64,000 nucleotides of DNA from Endobugula sp965214375. Lineage in GTDB: Bacteria; Pseudomonadota; Gammaproteobacteria; Pseudomonadales; Cellvibrionaceae. Positions 10,544-19,842 of this stretch are shown in pieces; within the stretch, counting starts at the first letter, position 1; each line of letters starts with the position of its first letter. The notes below the pieces were generated by a model. It saw nothing but the letters and a program-made list of their open reading frames with translations, had not been told where the DNA came from and did no database searches. The position numbers and the translations under genes were made by a program. Location of the stretch: contig OZ243947.1 of NCBI GenBank assembly GCA_965214375.1, positions 1,054,001-1,118,000 of the forward strand. Reading direction: 5' to 3'.

Positions 10544-10896
10544 GTCAACGATTTCATTATTAAGATTACATAGTTCGGGAGAAGCACATCATAGTGAGAA
10601 TCCGTATAAAGAGCACCACTCCATTTTTTGAGCACTGTATCACTTTATTTATGTGGCATTCTACGACTTCTTTAGAACTTATTCTTATGTTGCATTACGC
10701 GCAAAGCTAATTGATCCACCAGCACACAATAACTATAAGTTAATTGACCTTATTAATCAAATATCAGCCATATCTCACACGCTTTTCATCTTTGTCTTAC
10801 AGAAAAGTCCCCCCCTTTACGACACACTGCACAGCAGCTATTGAATGATTCAATCGCCATGGAATTTTATGTAATACTTAATAAGGAGCGACAACG
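10544..10896. other. Divergent intergenic region, no gene seen
   Basis: AT-rich spacer between the leftward DCC gene and the rightward broken gene at 10897. It should carry promoters for both, but I see no convincing -35/-10 pair, and the short open frame inside has no RBS. Confidence 0.4.
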
Positions 10897-11209
10897 ATGT
10901 CACAAAATATTATTTCTGGCCACTTTAATGATTATGAACTCGAAGGCGTACTGACAAAAGTACAAGCACTGAAAGAGACATTACCCTTCTTAATTGACCT
11001 TACTACTGAGCAACGCAGAAACCTGCCTACTAGCCGCGGGTAGTGATGCCTATGCCCAAGCGCTGGAAGTGTATGGTTATGCGAAAGCCGCAGGCAGTGA
11101 TAATGGCTTGGATGAAATTCTCCGCAGCATGTCGCGCCGCTTTACACCTAACCGCGCGGGCAATACTCAGGAAGCCGATGGCGATGCTAATACCGAGGCT
11201 GCCGTATAA
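10897..11209 (+). pseudogene. Internally deleted small cytosolic protein
   Basis: ATG 10897 has an ideal AAGGAG Shine-Dalgarno. The first frame reads MSQNIISGHFNDYELEGVLT and onward to LPFLIDLTTEQRRNLP, then hits TAG at 11041-11043. A second frame starting near 11020 continues as CLLAAGSDAYAQALEVYGYA and onward to LDEILRSMSRRF, with a low-complexity tail ending at 11209. From memory, related gammaproteobacterial proteins have a middle section of about 60 residues between LTPEERR-LPK and SEAY-AALxxY that is missing here. A deletion plus frameshift is therefore likely. Function is unknown for the family. Confidence 0.55.
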
Positions 11210-11266
11210 AAAAGTAAGGCTAGCCTCCCTCTAAACAGGAAAAACTTCAATCAGAGTAAGGTTATT

Positions 11267-11323
11267 GAGTCTTTTTGGTAGGCTAGCCTACCCGAAAGGG
11301 AGAACAGCCTACTAAAAAGAGTC
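11267..11323. repeat. Long imperfect inverted repeat
   Basis: Arms 11267-11284 (GAGTCTTTTTGGTAGGCT) and 11306-11323 (AGCCTACTAAAAAGAGTC) pair with two mismatches. The loop itself holds a further AGCCTACCC segment. Flanking text 11222-11247 and 11325-11352 forms a rough direct repeat (CTAGCCTC-x-CT-x-TAAACA). Possibly a transcript-end structure or a decayed mobile remnant. Confidence 0.5.
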
Positions 11324-11483
11324 ACTAGCCTCACTGTAAACAAGGCAAACCTTATATAAAACAATATTGGCATTGTAAGGGAATACAATAATAAAAAAGG
11401 GATGTTCGCAGAATGTTGCCAATAACATCCGCGCCACCTGCCGAGTGGTGGCCTACCCGTGGGGTTATCGGGTAATAGAATTC

Positions 11484-11509
11484 GCCTGCTTTAGCAGGCT
11501 ATTTTTATT
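11484..11509 (+). terminator. Rho-independent terminator
   Basis: GCCTGC-TTTA-GCAGGC hairpin (11484-11499) followed by TATTTTTATT. It is oriented for rightward transcripts, 275 bp after the broken gene at 10897. Confidence 0.7.
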
Positions 11510-11640
11510 CTTGCGCTTTCAAGATCTCTTCTACTCGTTTTTTTGCATAGCTTTCTGCTAAATCACTAGCCACTTTAAAAATAGTTTTAGCGGATGATTC
11601 TTTAAATTACAGCATTGCAGTTTGCACTATGCTGCCACCA
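11505..11640 (-). pseudogene. Possible 3' remnant of a leftward gene
   Basis: A leftward frame ends FKESSAKTIFKVASDLAESY-AKKRVEEILKAQE with TAA at 11507-11505. It is preceded in frame by TAA near 11605 and more protein-like text (VIYIVVRIGGSIVQTAML). The amphipathic, Lys/Glu-rich composition looks like real coding sequence, but no start or family is apparent. It lies just downstream of the AsmA-like pseudogene. Confidence 0.3.
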
Positions 11641-11693
11641 ATGCGTACAACAATGTAAATGACGCTCACTATTATTGATGAAATTAATAAACA

Positions 11694-13593
11694 CTAAAAC
11701 GCATTCAATGCCTTTTGACAGGGGTCACTGCCTGCGGCTTTGTCTAGCAGATTACCCGCCAGTAGAGACACGCCACCGGTTGAAATTGCCGCCCCTACAC
11801 CCGCGAGCGATTTCAGCGTTCCTTCTCCACTGGCACCCATTGTGGGTTCTTTTAGTGTACCTTTGATAGCAACAAATTTTGCCAGACTGGCAATATCTAA
11901 ACCCACCCCAGAGCGTGCCTTGGGGGTTAATACCTAGGTTAATTTTTTCTGTGCTTAAATCAATATTGCCATCGGCCACGATGATCATTTTGAACGTTTT
12001 CATCGCAATAGAATCTTCTACCAGCAATTGACCGGATTGAATTTTAGTATTCACAACCGCACACTCAAGCTCGGTATGTTTCACTTTGTTATGAAAAGGG
12101 TTAATGGTGTTTAACAATCCCAGTAATAAGTCAGAACCAATCACTTCAAAACTGTTATTGGCAATAATGCCGTTATAGCTTGTCAGTAATATATCACCAT
12201 TGAGTGATGAGGCCAGTTCACGCGAGGTCGTTCCCTGCCCGGTTAAGGATAATGTAAGATTGGTTTTACCGCCTTTATATTCTCACTCTGGCAACAGTGC
12301 TAACGATTCCAACAGAATATTATTGGCGCTGGCGTTAACATTCAGTGTAGGGGTTTGATGTAAATGGCTAATCGTAAATTCACTGGATACATTACCTTCA
12401 GCCAGTTCGCCAATGGTATTTTTGATCGTCATCCGGTGATCACTGACGTCAAGTTGACTCTGTAATCAGTGAAATAAGGTACGCCCATGATAACGTAAGG
12501 CCTCGACGTTGAGTGTGCCCTCTATTTGCCACTGGTCTAATTGTTTTAGCGGTAAAGGTTGAACGTTGAACAGCGTTTTGGCGGTTTGTTGTTGTGCACC
12601 TTGTTTATCAGCAGCGGGCTTATCAATGGTAACCGTTTTAGGAATATCCAATAGCGATGACGATAAATCATAGTGAATGTGAGTAATATTGGCAGGGTTG
12701 TTATCAAATGTTACGGCCATAGTGCCCGCAATATCCGATTGATTAATGTGCAACTTATCCAACACAAGATTCAGCTGGTTATCATTAAGCTCTACCGTAC
12801 CGTGAGTATCAATAGCATAATCAGCAATAGTTGCTTGTAGTGAGTGACTAAGCTTCAATCCACGGTCACGCTCAACCACAACACGAGCATTCAAGGGAGC
12901 AATCGTGACCTCAGGCAGAACAAGTTGTTTTGATTGCAACGATACTATCATCGGTTCCACATCAAACACTGGCTGCAAGTTTATTGGCTCTTGTGAAGCT
13001 GAGTTATCTTCAGTGTTGTCGTTTTGTGCAAGAGCACGTAAATCTAGCGAGGGAATGTTCAGTGCAATATGGGGGACACGACTGCCTGAGGCAGCGTCTT
13101 GGAATGATAATACAATCGTTCCTTTAACTGGCAAGTCGGAGGCCATATCACGGTAGTGAACATCAACCATCAGCTCAATGTGATCGACATTATCATTCTG
13201 GACTTTGGCAAGTTGTGCAATCGTTAATGACTCCCCATCTGGCAGTGATATGTGTGTATCACGTAATGTTAACGTGGAATCAGATAAGGCCTTATACAAC
13301 GTACTCACATGGCTATCCATACTCAACGCTGTGGACCACGATGTCTGAAAATTCAGCTCACCTAATGTGGCGATGGGTATCTCTTGCTCATCGCTCACAA
13401 TCAACTTTTCAGCGCTCACTCCAGGAGACCATACCGTAAATACAATAGTTTCCGCCGATAAGGTATGCCCTGTCATATTACCTATCAGTGATAAAACCGA
13501 TTGTGGGGCAAATTTGCTCCAAAACACGGTAGATAATGGAATCAGTGTTATCAAGAATAGAAGTGCAAACAAGTAACGTTTGTAAGGTTTCAT
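11694..13593 (-). pseudogene. AsmA-family protein, broken by two stops and a frameshift
   Basis: ATG 13593 starts MKPYKRYLFALLFLITLIPL, a single N-terminal membrane anchor typical of AsmA proteins (inner-membrane-anchored, periplasmic, linked to outer-membrane lipid homeostasis). The body has repeated beta-strand motifs, and the C-terminal part (AGNLLDKAAGSDPCQKALNA) has the DPCQ ending common in AsmA. Breaks in otherwise continuous homology are TGA at 12468-12466 (after RTLFH), TGA at 12285-12283 (after LALLPE), and one extra base in the G5 run at 11922-11926, which shifts INPKARSGVGLDIASLAKF out of frame. The full reading would be about 632 residues. Both stops are TGA, but core genes such as map and dapE also end in TGA, so recoding is unlikely. 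Confidence 0.75.
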
Positions 13594-13743
13594 AAATAGG
13601 CCACGTTATTATTAATTATTGGGGTAATGACGCAAGCCAGTATAGGGGGTTTACTGTGTAATATTCAACTCATTGGTAAGCCAATTGCATCACGATGACG
13701 TATCTAGCGTATATCATTTATACATTCATCATGGGACACTACA

Positions 13744-14157
13744 ATGCAAACAAGACTGATGTGTTTTTCACTGCTCTTATTGCTTGGTGCTGCTATTAGT
13801 GGCTGTGGCACACAAACGGTAAAGACAACAAGCGCTAATGATCAAGCTCTACTCGTTGCCGGGCAAGGCCCTGTATCCGAAAATTCGATGCCCTTTGCAG
13901 TAAAAAAGTACACTCGCATAGTAACCATTAATGAACAGCCAGTGATTCAAACCAACAAACAAAAACAAACCTTAGCAGTTGCTGCTGGATCGTATTCTGT
14001 GGTCGTTTTTCGTCGTATTGAAGATATTCAAGGAACGGTCAACAATACAGAGACCATTGATATCACCGTGTTGGCAGGAAATACTTACACGTTCAGTGCT
14101 GATTTTGACGGAGAAGATTCATGTACGGTAACCGTCTTTACGGCAACGCAATTGTAA
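13744..14157 (+). CDS. Small predicted lipoprotein, unknown function
   Basis: 137 residues. The N-terminal signal ends in AAISGC, a good lipobox with lipidation expected at Cys21; the next residue is Gly. The mature part looks like one beta-sandwich domain (IVTINEQPVIQTNKQKQTL ... NTYTFSADFDGEDSCTVTVF), possibly resembling PEGA or carboxypeptidase-regulatory-like folds. This is structural impression, not homology. It converges on the histidine kinase gene, with a 20-bp overlap of the 3' ends. Confidence 0.65.
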   Translation: MQTRLMCFSLLLLLGAAISGCGTQTVKTTSANDQALLVAGQGPVSENSMPFAVKKYTRIVTINEQPVIQTNKQKQTLAVAAGSYSVVVFRRIEDIQGTVNNTETIDITVLAGNTYTFSADFDGEDSCTVTVFTATQL

Positions 14158-14860
14158 ACACACCACCGCCTAACTGGCCACCGTTAGACAGCTTAATGTA
14201 ACCATTATGTTCTTTTTGCTGATGGCTTTCTGCGATTTTTGCGGCAAAAAACAATCCCAGCTGGGTACTGTTGCCATCCTTATGTGCATCACTATCTAAT
14301 GAGGCGGCGCCAATCATACTATCAGGAAAGCCGTTACCATCATCAGAAATTTCGATCATCAGGTAGTCGTCTTCCAGGTAAGCATTGATCACCATTTTAC
14401 TGTTGGCATAGCGTGTGCCCTTAACCAGTACATTATGAATCACACTACCAATTAAATCTTGATCATAATACCAGACAAGATCGGCATCACATTGTAAATC
14501 GACGTTAATATTTTGTGTTTTAAACAAGACATCGTTACGTGATAACTGATCTTCGATAGTGTCATACAAATAACACTCGTCGACATTAACCATTTGTGTT
14601 CGGTTTTGAAAACGATACAGAGATAATAGTTGCACCAGCTCTGTATTAATACGTGTCGCTTCGTATTGCAAAATGGAAAATCGCTCCTGTTGTTCTTTAT
14701 CTTCTTCAGTACCATGCCGAATCACCTCTTCCAGAGAATTCAACAACATACCTAGAGAATTTTTCATATCGTGCACACTGGATGCCAGCACAAACGAAAA
14801 ATCCAATTCACCGGGACGATACTTGCTGGAAATCTTATTCTTATCGATCATTTCATTCAT
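14138..14860 (-). CDS. Soluble histidine kinase with degenerate N-box
   Basis: 240 residues with no membrane segment. The dimerisation/phosphoacceptor helix contains SSVHDMKNSLGML with His30. The ATPase domain shows DDGNGFP (G1) and GLFFAAKIAESH (G2), but the N-box reads HNVLVKGTRYA, where the usual second Asn is Lys147. The kinase core is therefore recognisable, but Mg-ATP binding may be altered. It lies 11 bp downstream of the response-regulator/TPR gene in the same direction, so the two form a two-component pair. With no sensor domain of its own, it probably depends on a partner protein for input. Confidence 0.8.
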   Translation of the reverse strand: MNEMIDKNKISSKYRPGELDFSFVLASSVHDMKNSLGMLLNSLEEVIRHGTEEDKEQQERFSILQYEATRINTELVQLLSLYRFQNRTQMVNVDECYLYDTIEDQLSRNDVLFKTQNINVDLQCDADLVWYYDQDLIGSVIHNVLVKGTRYANSKMVINAYLEDDYLMIEISDDGNGFPDSMIGAASLDSDAHKDGNSTQLGLFFAAKIAESHQQKEHNGYIKLSNGGQLGGGVFTIALP

Positions 14861-14871
14861 GCTATGTTCTC

Positions 14872-16542
14872 CTAGTTGCCTTTGGTTTTTTCAATCATTC
14901 GAGCATGGCTTACCGCCTGCTGATACATAAGCTTTAATTGCTTATACCGCTGAAATTTTTCACTTTCTGGAGTGATGTAACGTTCGACCACTGTAAATAA
15001 AGAAATACATTGTTCAACATATCCTTCATGAAAACCATTTTCTCTGATTTCACTGATCATGGCCTGCGCCATATTCAGTTTTAGGCCAATGTAACGCGGA
15101 TATTTTTTTTGCGCCTTGTTAAAATAAATCACGGCGTTTTCATAATCATGATTTTTATAAAAATTGATGCCTTTTTTATTAATGCGACCAATGATTTGCT
15201 TACCTGCTTCACTCACAGGTTCATCCAGAAGGGGATCTATCTTTTCAAGTGCAGCTTGATCATGCGCGTAGTATTCGAGCATTTCTGATAATACTTTGCG
15301 CGCCTCTTGATACTCTCCAGTAATAATCAAGGCGTTGACAGATTCAACCTCCGTAATGATATTGCGCACGTCACTCACTTCAATTAATTCACGGGCTTGA
15401 TGAAACAAATCATCGGATGCTTTTTTATTGCCGTTGAGTGCGTTAATTTGGCTATTCAGTAGTTTAGCCTGTATTTTTTGCTCTTCACTAACATCAAACT
15501 TGTTATCAATCGCATTTAGCAAATGAATAGCATTCAGACTGACATCATTCCCTTTTTCAACATCGTTGTCATAGACTTTGGCAATGGCTCTGGCAAAATT
15601 CAAGTGGTTATCCACCGTATCGTAATAAGAATTGGCGCCATATTTTATGGTTTTCTTATACGCTTTAATCGCAAGTTCAACATCACCATTTGCCAATGCC
15701 GTATCAGCAAGATCTTTCTGTCTACCAATCGACATCGGAGAAATCGCCGCCGCTTTCTCCAACACTTCTTGCAACTTGTCTCTATCTCCAACAATCTCAC
15801 AGGCCTTTGTCAGGCTGTCATACGCTTTTAGATATGAGGGAGATTCATCGACAACGTTTTCCAATAATGAAATCGCTTCCGCGTGTTTTCCCTGCTCCAA
15901 TTCAAGATTAGCCAAGCCAACACGGGCCCAATCCAGATCACGCACAGCCAACACGCTGTTATACAACGATGCAGCCTCGTCATAACGTCGTTGTTGTAAA
16001 TATAATTCACCCAGCATTTTTTGACATTCGATACTATAACGTGACGGTGACTTCAATTGATGCTGTAACCGGGTGATAGCTTCGTCAAATGCACCGTCGT
16101 CCATTGCATTATAAACAGGCAACATTTCTTCACGTTTGGCAAGCAGACGACGAATACGTTGTTCCAGTGTTTTGCCGGTAATGGGTTTGGTCAGGTAATC
16201 GCTAGGCTCACAATCGTAACTGGCCATAACAACATCCCGGCTGGTATCTGCAGAGATCAGCATAAAAATATCTGAATCTCGCATCAAACCTTCATGCCGT
16301 AATTCTTCTAGCAATTGCTGACCGTTCTTTCCTGCCCCCAGATTATAATCCGATAAAATAATATCAAAGTGGTGTTTACGACAAGAACCCAAGGCTTCAC
16401 TACCACTACACACACTGAAAATATGGCGAAACCCCAAATTGTAGATATTTTTTGCCAGTGCTGTACGAAAATTATGGAAATCATCCACAATCAACACACG
16501 TAAATTTGAATAATCCATTGAGGACATATCAACCAAGACCAA
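14872..16542 (-). CDS. Response regulator with C-terminal TPR domain
   Basis: 556 residues. Residues ~14-132 are a receiver domain: acidic pair Asp20-Asp21, phosphoacceptor Asp65 (IILSDYNLG), Ser97 and Lys119 (LTKP). From about 150 to 330 are tetratricopeptide-like helical pairs (MLGELYLQQRRYDEAASLYN; VGLANLELEQGKHAEAISLL), with more helical repeats to the C-terminus. There is no DNA-binding domain, so output is probably through protein contacts. It is the first gene of an operon with the soluble histidine kinase and is divergent from cmoA. Translation might start at the ATG of MDYSNLRV instead of the upstream codons; the spacing does not settle it. Confidence 0.85.
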   Translation of the reverse strand: MVLVDMSSMDYSNLRVLIVDDFHNFRTALAKNIYNLGFRHIFSVCSGSEALGSCRKHHFDIILSDYNLGAGKNGQQLLEELRHEGLMRDSDIFMLISADTSRDVVMASYDCEPSDYLTKPITGKTLEQRIRRLLAKREEMLPVYNAMDDGAFDEAITRLQHQLKSPSRYSIECQKMLGELYLQQRRYDEAASLYNSVLAVRDLDWARVGLANLELEQGKHAEAISLLENVVDESPSYLKAYDSLTKACEIVGDRDKLQEVLEKAAAISPMSIGRQKDLADTALANGDVELAIKAYKKTIKYGANSYYDTVDNHLNFARAIAKVYDNDVEKGNDVSLNAIHLLNAIDNKFDVSEEQKIQAKLLNSQINALNGNKKASDDLFHQARELIEVSDVRNIITEVESVNALIITGEYQEARKVLSEMLEYYAHDQAALEKIDPLLDEPVSEAGKQIIGRINKKGINFYKNHDYENAVIYFNKAQKKYPRYIGLKLNMAQAMISEIRENGFHEGYVEQCISLFTVVERYITPESEKFQRYKQLKLMYQQAVSHARMIEKTKGN

Positions 16543-16614
16543 AAACGAAGAAACACGACTTCTCTTCTTTATAATAGCCTATTTTAAAGTTTATGCTGGT
16601 TGTTAAAATCGCGA

Positions 16615-16620
16615 TATAAT
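16615..16620 (+). promoter_or_regulatory. Probable -10 box for cmoAB
   Basis: Perfect TATAAT, with a poor -35 about 17 bp upstream (TATGCT). A transcript from here would begin near 16627. This supports the internal cmoA start at 16658 rather than the upstream ATG at 16619, which lies inside the box. Confidence 0.5.
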
Positions 16621-16657
16621 GGCGCGTTTAACGCATGTAAACATTGATAATCAACGT

Positions 16658-17401
16658 ATGAAAGACGAGAAAACGCCTCAAGACCAGCTATTTGCTCAAC
16701 CGATCAATCAAGTCGGCCGCTTCTGCTTCGATGAAAACGTTGCCCAAGTATTCCCGGATATGATTCAGCGCTCAGTACCGGGTTACAATGCTATTTTAGG
16801 CATGATTGGGGATATTGCCAAGCGTTACGCTCAGGATGATAGTCTGTGCTATGACTTAGGCTGTTCATTGGGGGCTGCAACACTGGCAATGCGGCACAGT
16901 ATTCACGCCAATAATTGTGCTATTGTCAGCGTAGATAATTCACCCGCTATGGTTGAACGCTGTCAAAAAATAGTGGCATCTGATAAAAATGAGAACCCCG
17001 TCACGGTTCAGTGTCAAAATATTGAAACAACGTCTATCGATAATGCCTCGATAGTCGTTTTGAACTTCACACTGCAGTTTATTGAGCCGACAAGTAGACA
17101 CGCCCTGATTCAAAAAATTTATGACGGCCTGCTGCCGGGGGGGATTGTTATTCTTTCTGAAAAGGTCAAATTTGAACAACAACCGCATCAGGACTTAATG
17201 ACTGACTTGTATCATAACTTTAAACGCCTCAATGGTTATAGCGATCTGGAAATTGCACAAAAGCGTACTGCTTTGGAAAATGTACTACGACCAGATAGCA
17301 TTGATATGCATCGTCAACGCTTTTACGAGTGTGGGTTCAATAGTGCCGACATCTGGTTTCAATGCTTTAATTTTTGTTCATTAATGGCCATAAAATCATA
17401 A
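16658..17401 (+). CDS. cmoA: Carboxy-S-adenosyl-L-methionine synthase CmoA
   Basis: 247 residues from this start, the same length as E. coli CmoA. CmoA converts SAM and prephenate into carboxy-SAM, used by CmoB to make cmo5U34 in tRNA wobble position 34. Seen: family N-terminus DQLFAQPINQVGRFCFDE; SAM-binding motif DLGCSLGAAT (66-75); SVDNSPAM (about 90-97); and VVLNFTLQFIEP. The open frame extends upstream to an ATG at 16619, but that codon overlaps the likely -10 box, so MKDEKTPQD is preferred. The stop overlaps the cmoB start (TAATG), so the pair is translationally coupled. Confidence 0.95.
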   Translation: MKDEKTPQDQLFAQPINQVGRFCFDENVAQVFPDMIQRSVPGYNAILGMIGDIAKRYAQDDSLCYDLGCSLGAATLAMRHSIHANNCAIVSVDNSPAMVERCQKIVASDKNENPVTVQCQNIETTSIDNASIVVLNFTLQFIEPTSRHALIQKIYDGLLPGGIVILSEKVKFEQQPHQDLMTDLYHNFKRLNGYSDLEIAQKRTALENVLRPDSIDMHRQRFYECGFNSADIWFQCFNFCSLMAIKS

Positions 17402-18372
17402 TGCTGCATTATTACGATACATTACTGCAGGCTCTTCAAGGTACCGCGCTGGATAACTGGGCCCAGCAACTCCCCGAAGCGATACAACGGGGGCTATGTG
17501 ATCAACGCTATGGTGACTTACCACAGTGGCGAGACGCTCTCGCAAGCCTGTCACAGACGTCCACCAGCAGTATTGAACTGAAAGACCGTATTACTATCGG
17601 CTTGGCAGATGATTGTGATCACCAGACAGTAGCATCGCTAGAGTCTGCTCTACGCGCCCTGATTCCCTGGCGCAAAGGGCCATTCAACATACACGGTATC
17701 CATATTGATACCGAATGGCGTTCCGATTGGAAATGGGATCGCGTACTGCCCCATTTAACCTCCTTAGAAAATCGCAATATATTGGACATCGGCTGTGGTA
17801 ATGGTTACCACTGTTTGCGCAGCTATGGCGCTGGCGCCAGACGTGTGATTGGTATCGATCCGTCACCGCGGTTTATCGTGCAGTTTTTAATGATAAAACA
17901 TTTTCTAGGCAACATTCCGGTCGATGTGTTGCCCTTGGGCATTGAGTCACTGCCGAAAAAGATGGAATATTTCGACACTACCTTTTCAATGGGGGTATTT
18001 TATCACCGCCGTTCACCCATGGATCATTTGAGAGAACTGAAAGAAACGCTAAAACCAGGTGGTCAGTTAGTGTTGGAAACGCTGTTAATCGACGGTAAAT
18101 CAGGTGAAGTGTTGGTACCTGAAGGACGTTATGCCATGATGAATAATGTGTGGTTTATCCCCAGTGCCGAAACATTGATGCTATGGCTGACAAAATGCGG
18201 CTTTAAACATCCGCGCTTGGTCGATAGCCAAAAAACCAGCCTTGACGAACAACGCGCAACTGACTGGATGCAATACCACTCGTTGGCTCACTTTCTAGAC
18301 CCTGCAGACCCCAATAAAACCATTGAAGGCTACCCTGCCCCTTTAAGAGGCATTTTTATTGCGGAATCTTGA
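17401..18372 (+). CDS. cmoB: tRNA U34 carboxymethyltransferase CmoB
   Basis: 323 residues from the ATG overlapping the cmoA stop, identical in length to E. coli CmoB. It transfers the carboxymethyl group of carboxy-SAM to 5-hydroxyuridine 34. Seen: the characteristic WRKGPFNIHGIHIDTEWRSD (90-109), then the Rossmann SAM site ILDIGCGNGYHCLR (127-140) and GIDPSPRF. FSMGVFYHRRSPMDHL is also typical. An in-frame ATG 27 bp further upstream is unlikely because it lies inside cmoA and would lengthen the protein beyond the family norm. Confidence 0.95.
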   Translation: MLHYYDTLLQALQGTALDNWAQQLPEAIQRGLCDQRYGDLPQWRDALASLSQTSTSSIELKDRITIGLADDCDHQTVASLESALRALIPWRKGPFNIHGIHIDTEWRSDWKWDRVLPHLTSLENRNILDIGCGNGYHCLRSYGAGARRVIGIDPSPRFIVQFLMIKHFLGNIPVDVLPLGIESLPKKMEYFDTTFSMGVFYHRRSPMDHLRELKETLKPGGQLVLETLLIDGKSGEVLVPEGRYAMMNNVWFIPSAETLMLWLTKCGFKHPRLVDSQKTSLDEQRATDWMQYHSLAHFLDPADPNKTIEGYPAPLRGIFIAES

Positions 18373-18441
18373 GGCGATGAGTAAATAGGAGTACCCTTAT
18401 GCCCCTACTCTATGGGGTGCTTGAGGAAAGGTAGTTACTAT

Positions 18442-19842
18442 ATGTCAGATATTTTGGACATTAATAATAAAAAATCACTATCCGCGGTGTATCCTTATCA
18501 TTGCCGCGCGATTATGTTTTTGGCATCGATAGCGGCATTAATTAGCTATACCGCAGCAGATCCACTATCCGATACGATAACGCTGATCATTGCTTCACTA
18601 ATATTGATTTATATTCTGTTGGCTTATTCCATCAGAAAAAAACCCGCCAATTCAAAAGCGCTTCAATTATTGGACACCAGCGATGGGTTTTTTATTGCAC
18701 TGGTTATCTCTCAGTTACATTACAGTCCATGGCCGTCTATCTTACTGGTGACGTTGGTCTATTTCCATGCGCTTTATCAAGGTGGACGCATGTATTGGCT
18801 ATTTACCAATATCGGCATAGCCTTGGGCATCGCTATTGGTTTTTTCGGTTTACACAATCAACAATGGCAACTCACTAGTCCAGATATCGTGAATCTCAGC
18901 ATTAGTATTGGAGCATTTGTTTATATCTGTATTTATGCGATATCCAGCCGCAGTTATTATCAGGTGCTAACAGAAGAATATGAAAGCTTGAATAACGAAG
19001 TGAAAGAGCAAAAATTACGAGCTTATGAAATTTCTCGTTACTTACCCAAAACGGTATGGGAACGTATTGAAGGCAAAAAGAAAGTCAAGATTGAACGTAA
19101 ACCTATTACTATTTTCTTTTCCGATATTGTGGGCTTTCCCAGTTTGGGTGAAGAGCTTGAAGCAGAAACCCTCTCTAATGCACTCAGCAGCTATCTGGGT
19201 GAAATGAGTAAAATTGTCGACCGTTACAATGGCACTATTGATAAGTTTATTGGTGATGCCATTATGGTGACCTTCGGTGATGACAGTTCAACCACTCAAG
19301 GGATTAAAAAAGACGCCATTGCCTGTGTTTCGATGGCAATAGCGATGGGCAAACGCATGCGTGAGTTGCAAGGAACGTGGCAAGAGATGGGGATTAAGAA
19401 ACCACTGGAGATTCGCATTGGTATTAATTCTGGTTATTGCACGGTGGGTACGTTTGGTATTAGTCAGCATCTGGATCATACTGCGCTGGGTGTTCACGTA
19501 AATTTAGCCAGTCGCTTGGAGTCTGCAGGAAAGCCGGGTGAAATCTTGGTTTCTCATGAAACCTGGAGTCTGATTAAAGATACCATCCTCTGTAAAGATA
19601 AAGGCCATATCAAAGCGAAAGGATTCACGCACCCGGTACAGGTCTATCAAGTCGTTAACCATCGTAAAGAGCTGGGTAGCCAACAAAGTTATGTTTCACA
19701 TAATTTTGATGGTTTTTCCATGCATATGGATGTGGAAAAATTAAAAAACTACGATCAGGACAAGATTCTAGAACATCTACAATCCGCTGCCGAAAAAGTG
19801 CGCACCAAATTTTTGCGCACGACTCAAAACCATAAAAAGTAG
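18442..19842 (+). CDS. Membrane-bound class III adenylate cyclase, CyaB-like
   Basis: 466 residues from ATG 18442, which has GAGGAAAG upstream. Residues ~20-168 hold about six hydrophobic helices (MASE2-like), then a helical linker (170-200) ending in the conserved ISRYLPKTVWERI. A class III cyclase domain follows (215-415): metal-binding Asp in FFSDIVGF (Asp228) and in DKFIGDAIMVTFGD (Asp272), and the C-terminal LDHTALGVHVNLASRLESAG. The layout and length match Pseudomonas aeruginosa CyaB, the main cAMP source for the Vfr regulon. That this protein makes cAMP rather than cGMP is inferred from similarity. Its stop abuts the queF stop with no gap. Confidence 0.85.
   Translation: MSDILDINNKKSLSAVYPYHCRAIMFLASIAALISYTAADPLSDTITLIIASLILIYILLAYSIRKKPANSKALQLLDTSDGFFIALVISQLHYSPWPSILLVTLVYFHALYQGGRMYWLFTNIGIALGIAIGFFGLHNQQWQLTSPDIVNLSISIGAFVYICIYAISSRSYYQVLTEEYESLNNEVKEQKLRAYEISRYLPKTVWERIEGKKKVKIERKPITIFFSDIVGFPSLGEELEAETLSNALSSYLGEMSKIVDRYNGTIDKFIGDAIMVTFGDDSSTTQGIKKDAIACVSMAIAMGKRMRELQGTWQEMGIKKPLEIRIGINSGYCTVGTFGISQHLDHTALGVHVNLASRLESAGKPGEILVSHETWSLIKDTILCKDKGHIKAKGFTHPVQVYQVVNHRKELGSQQSYVSHNFDGFSMHMDVEKLKNYDQDKILEHLQSAAEKVRTKFLRTTQNHKK

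Noticed and set aside
10653..10844. 63-codon open frame in the divergent intergenic region
   Set aside because: No RBS, no recognisable domain, and composition like the surrounding non-coding sequence.
11694..13593. TGA codons in the AsmA-like gene as selenocysteine or recoded Trp
   Set aside because: No SECIS-like context was seen, other breaks use TAA/TAG or frameshifts, and intact core genes (map, dapE) end in TGA.
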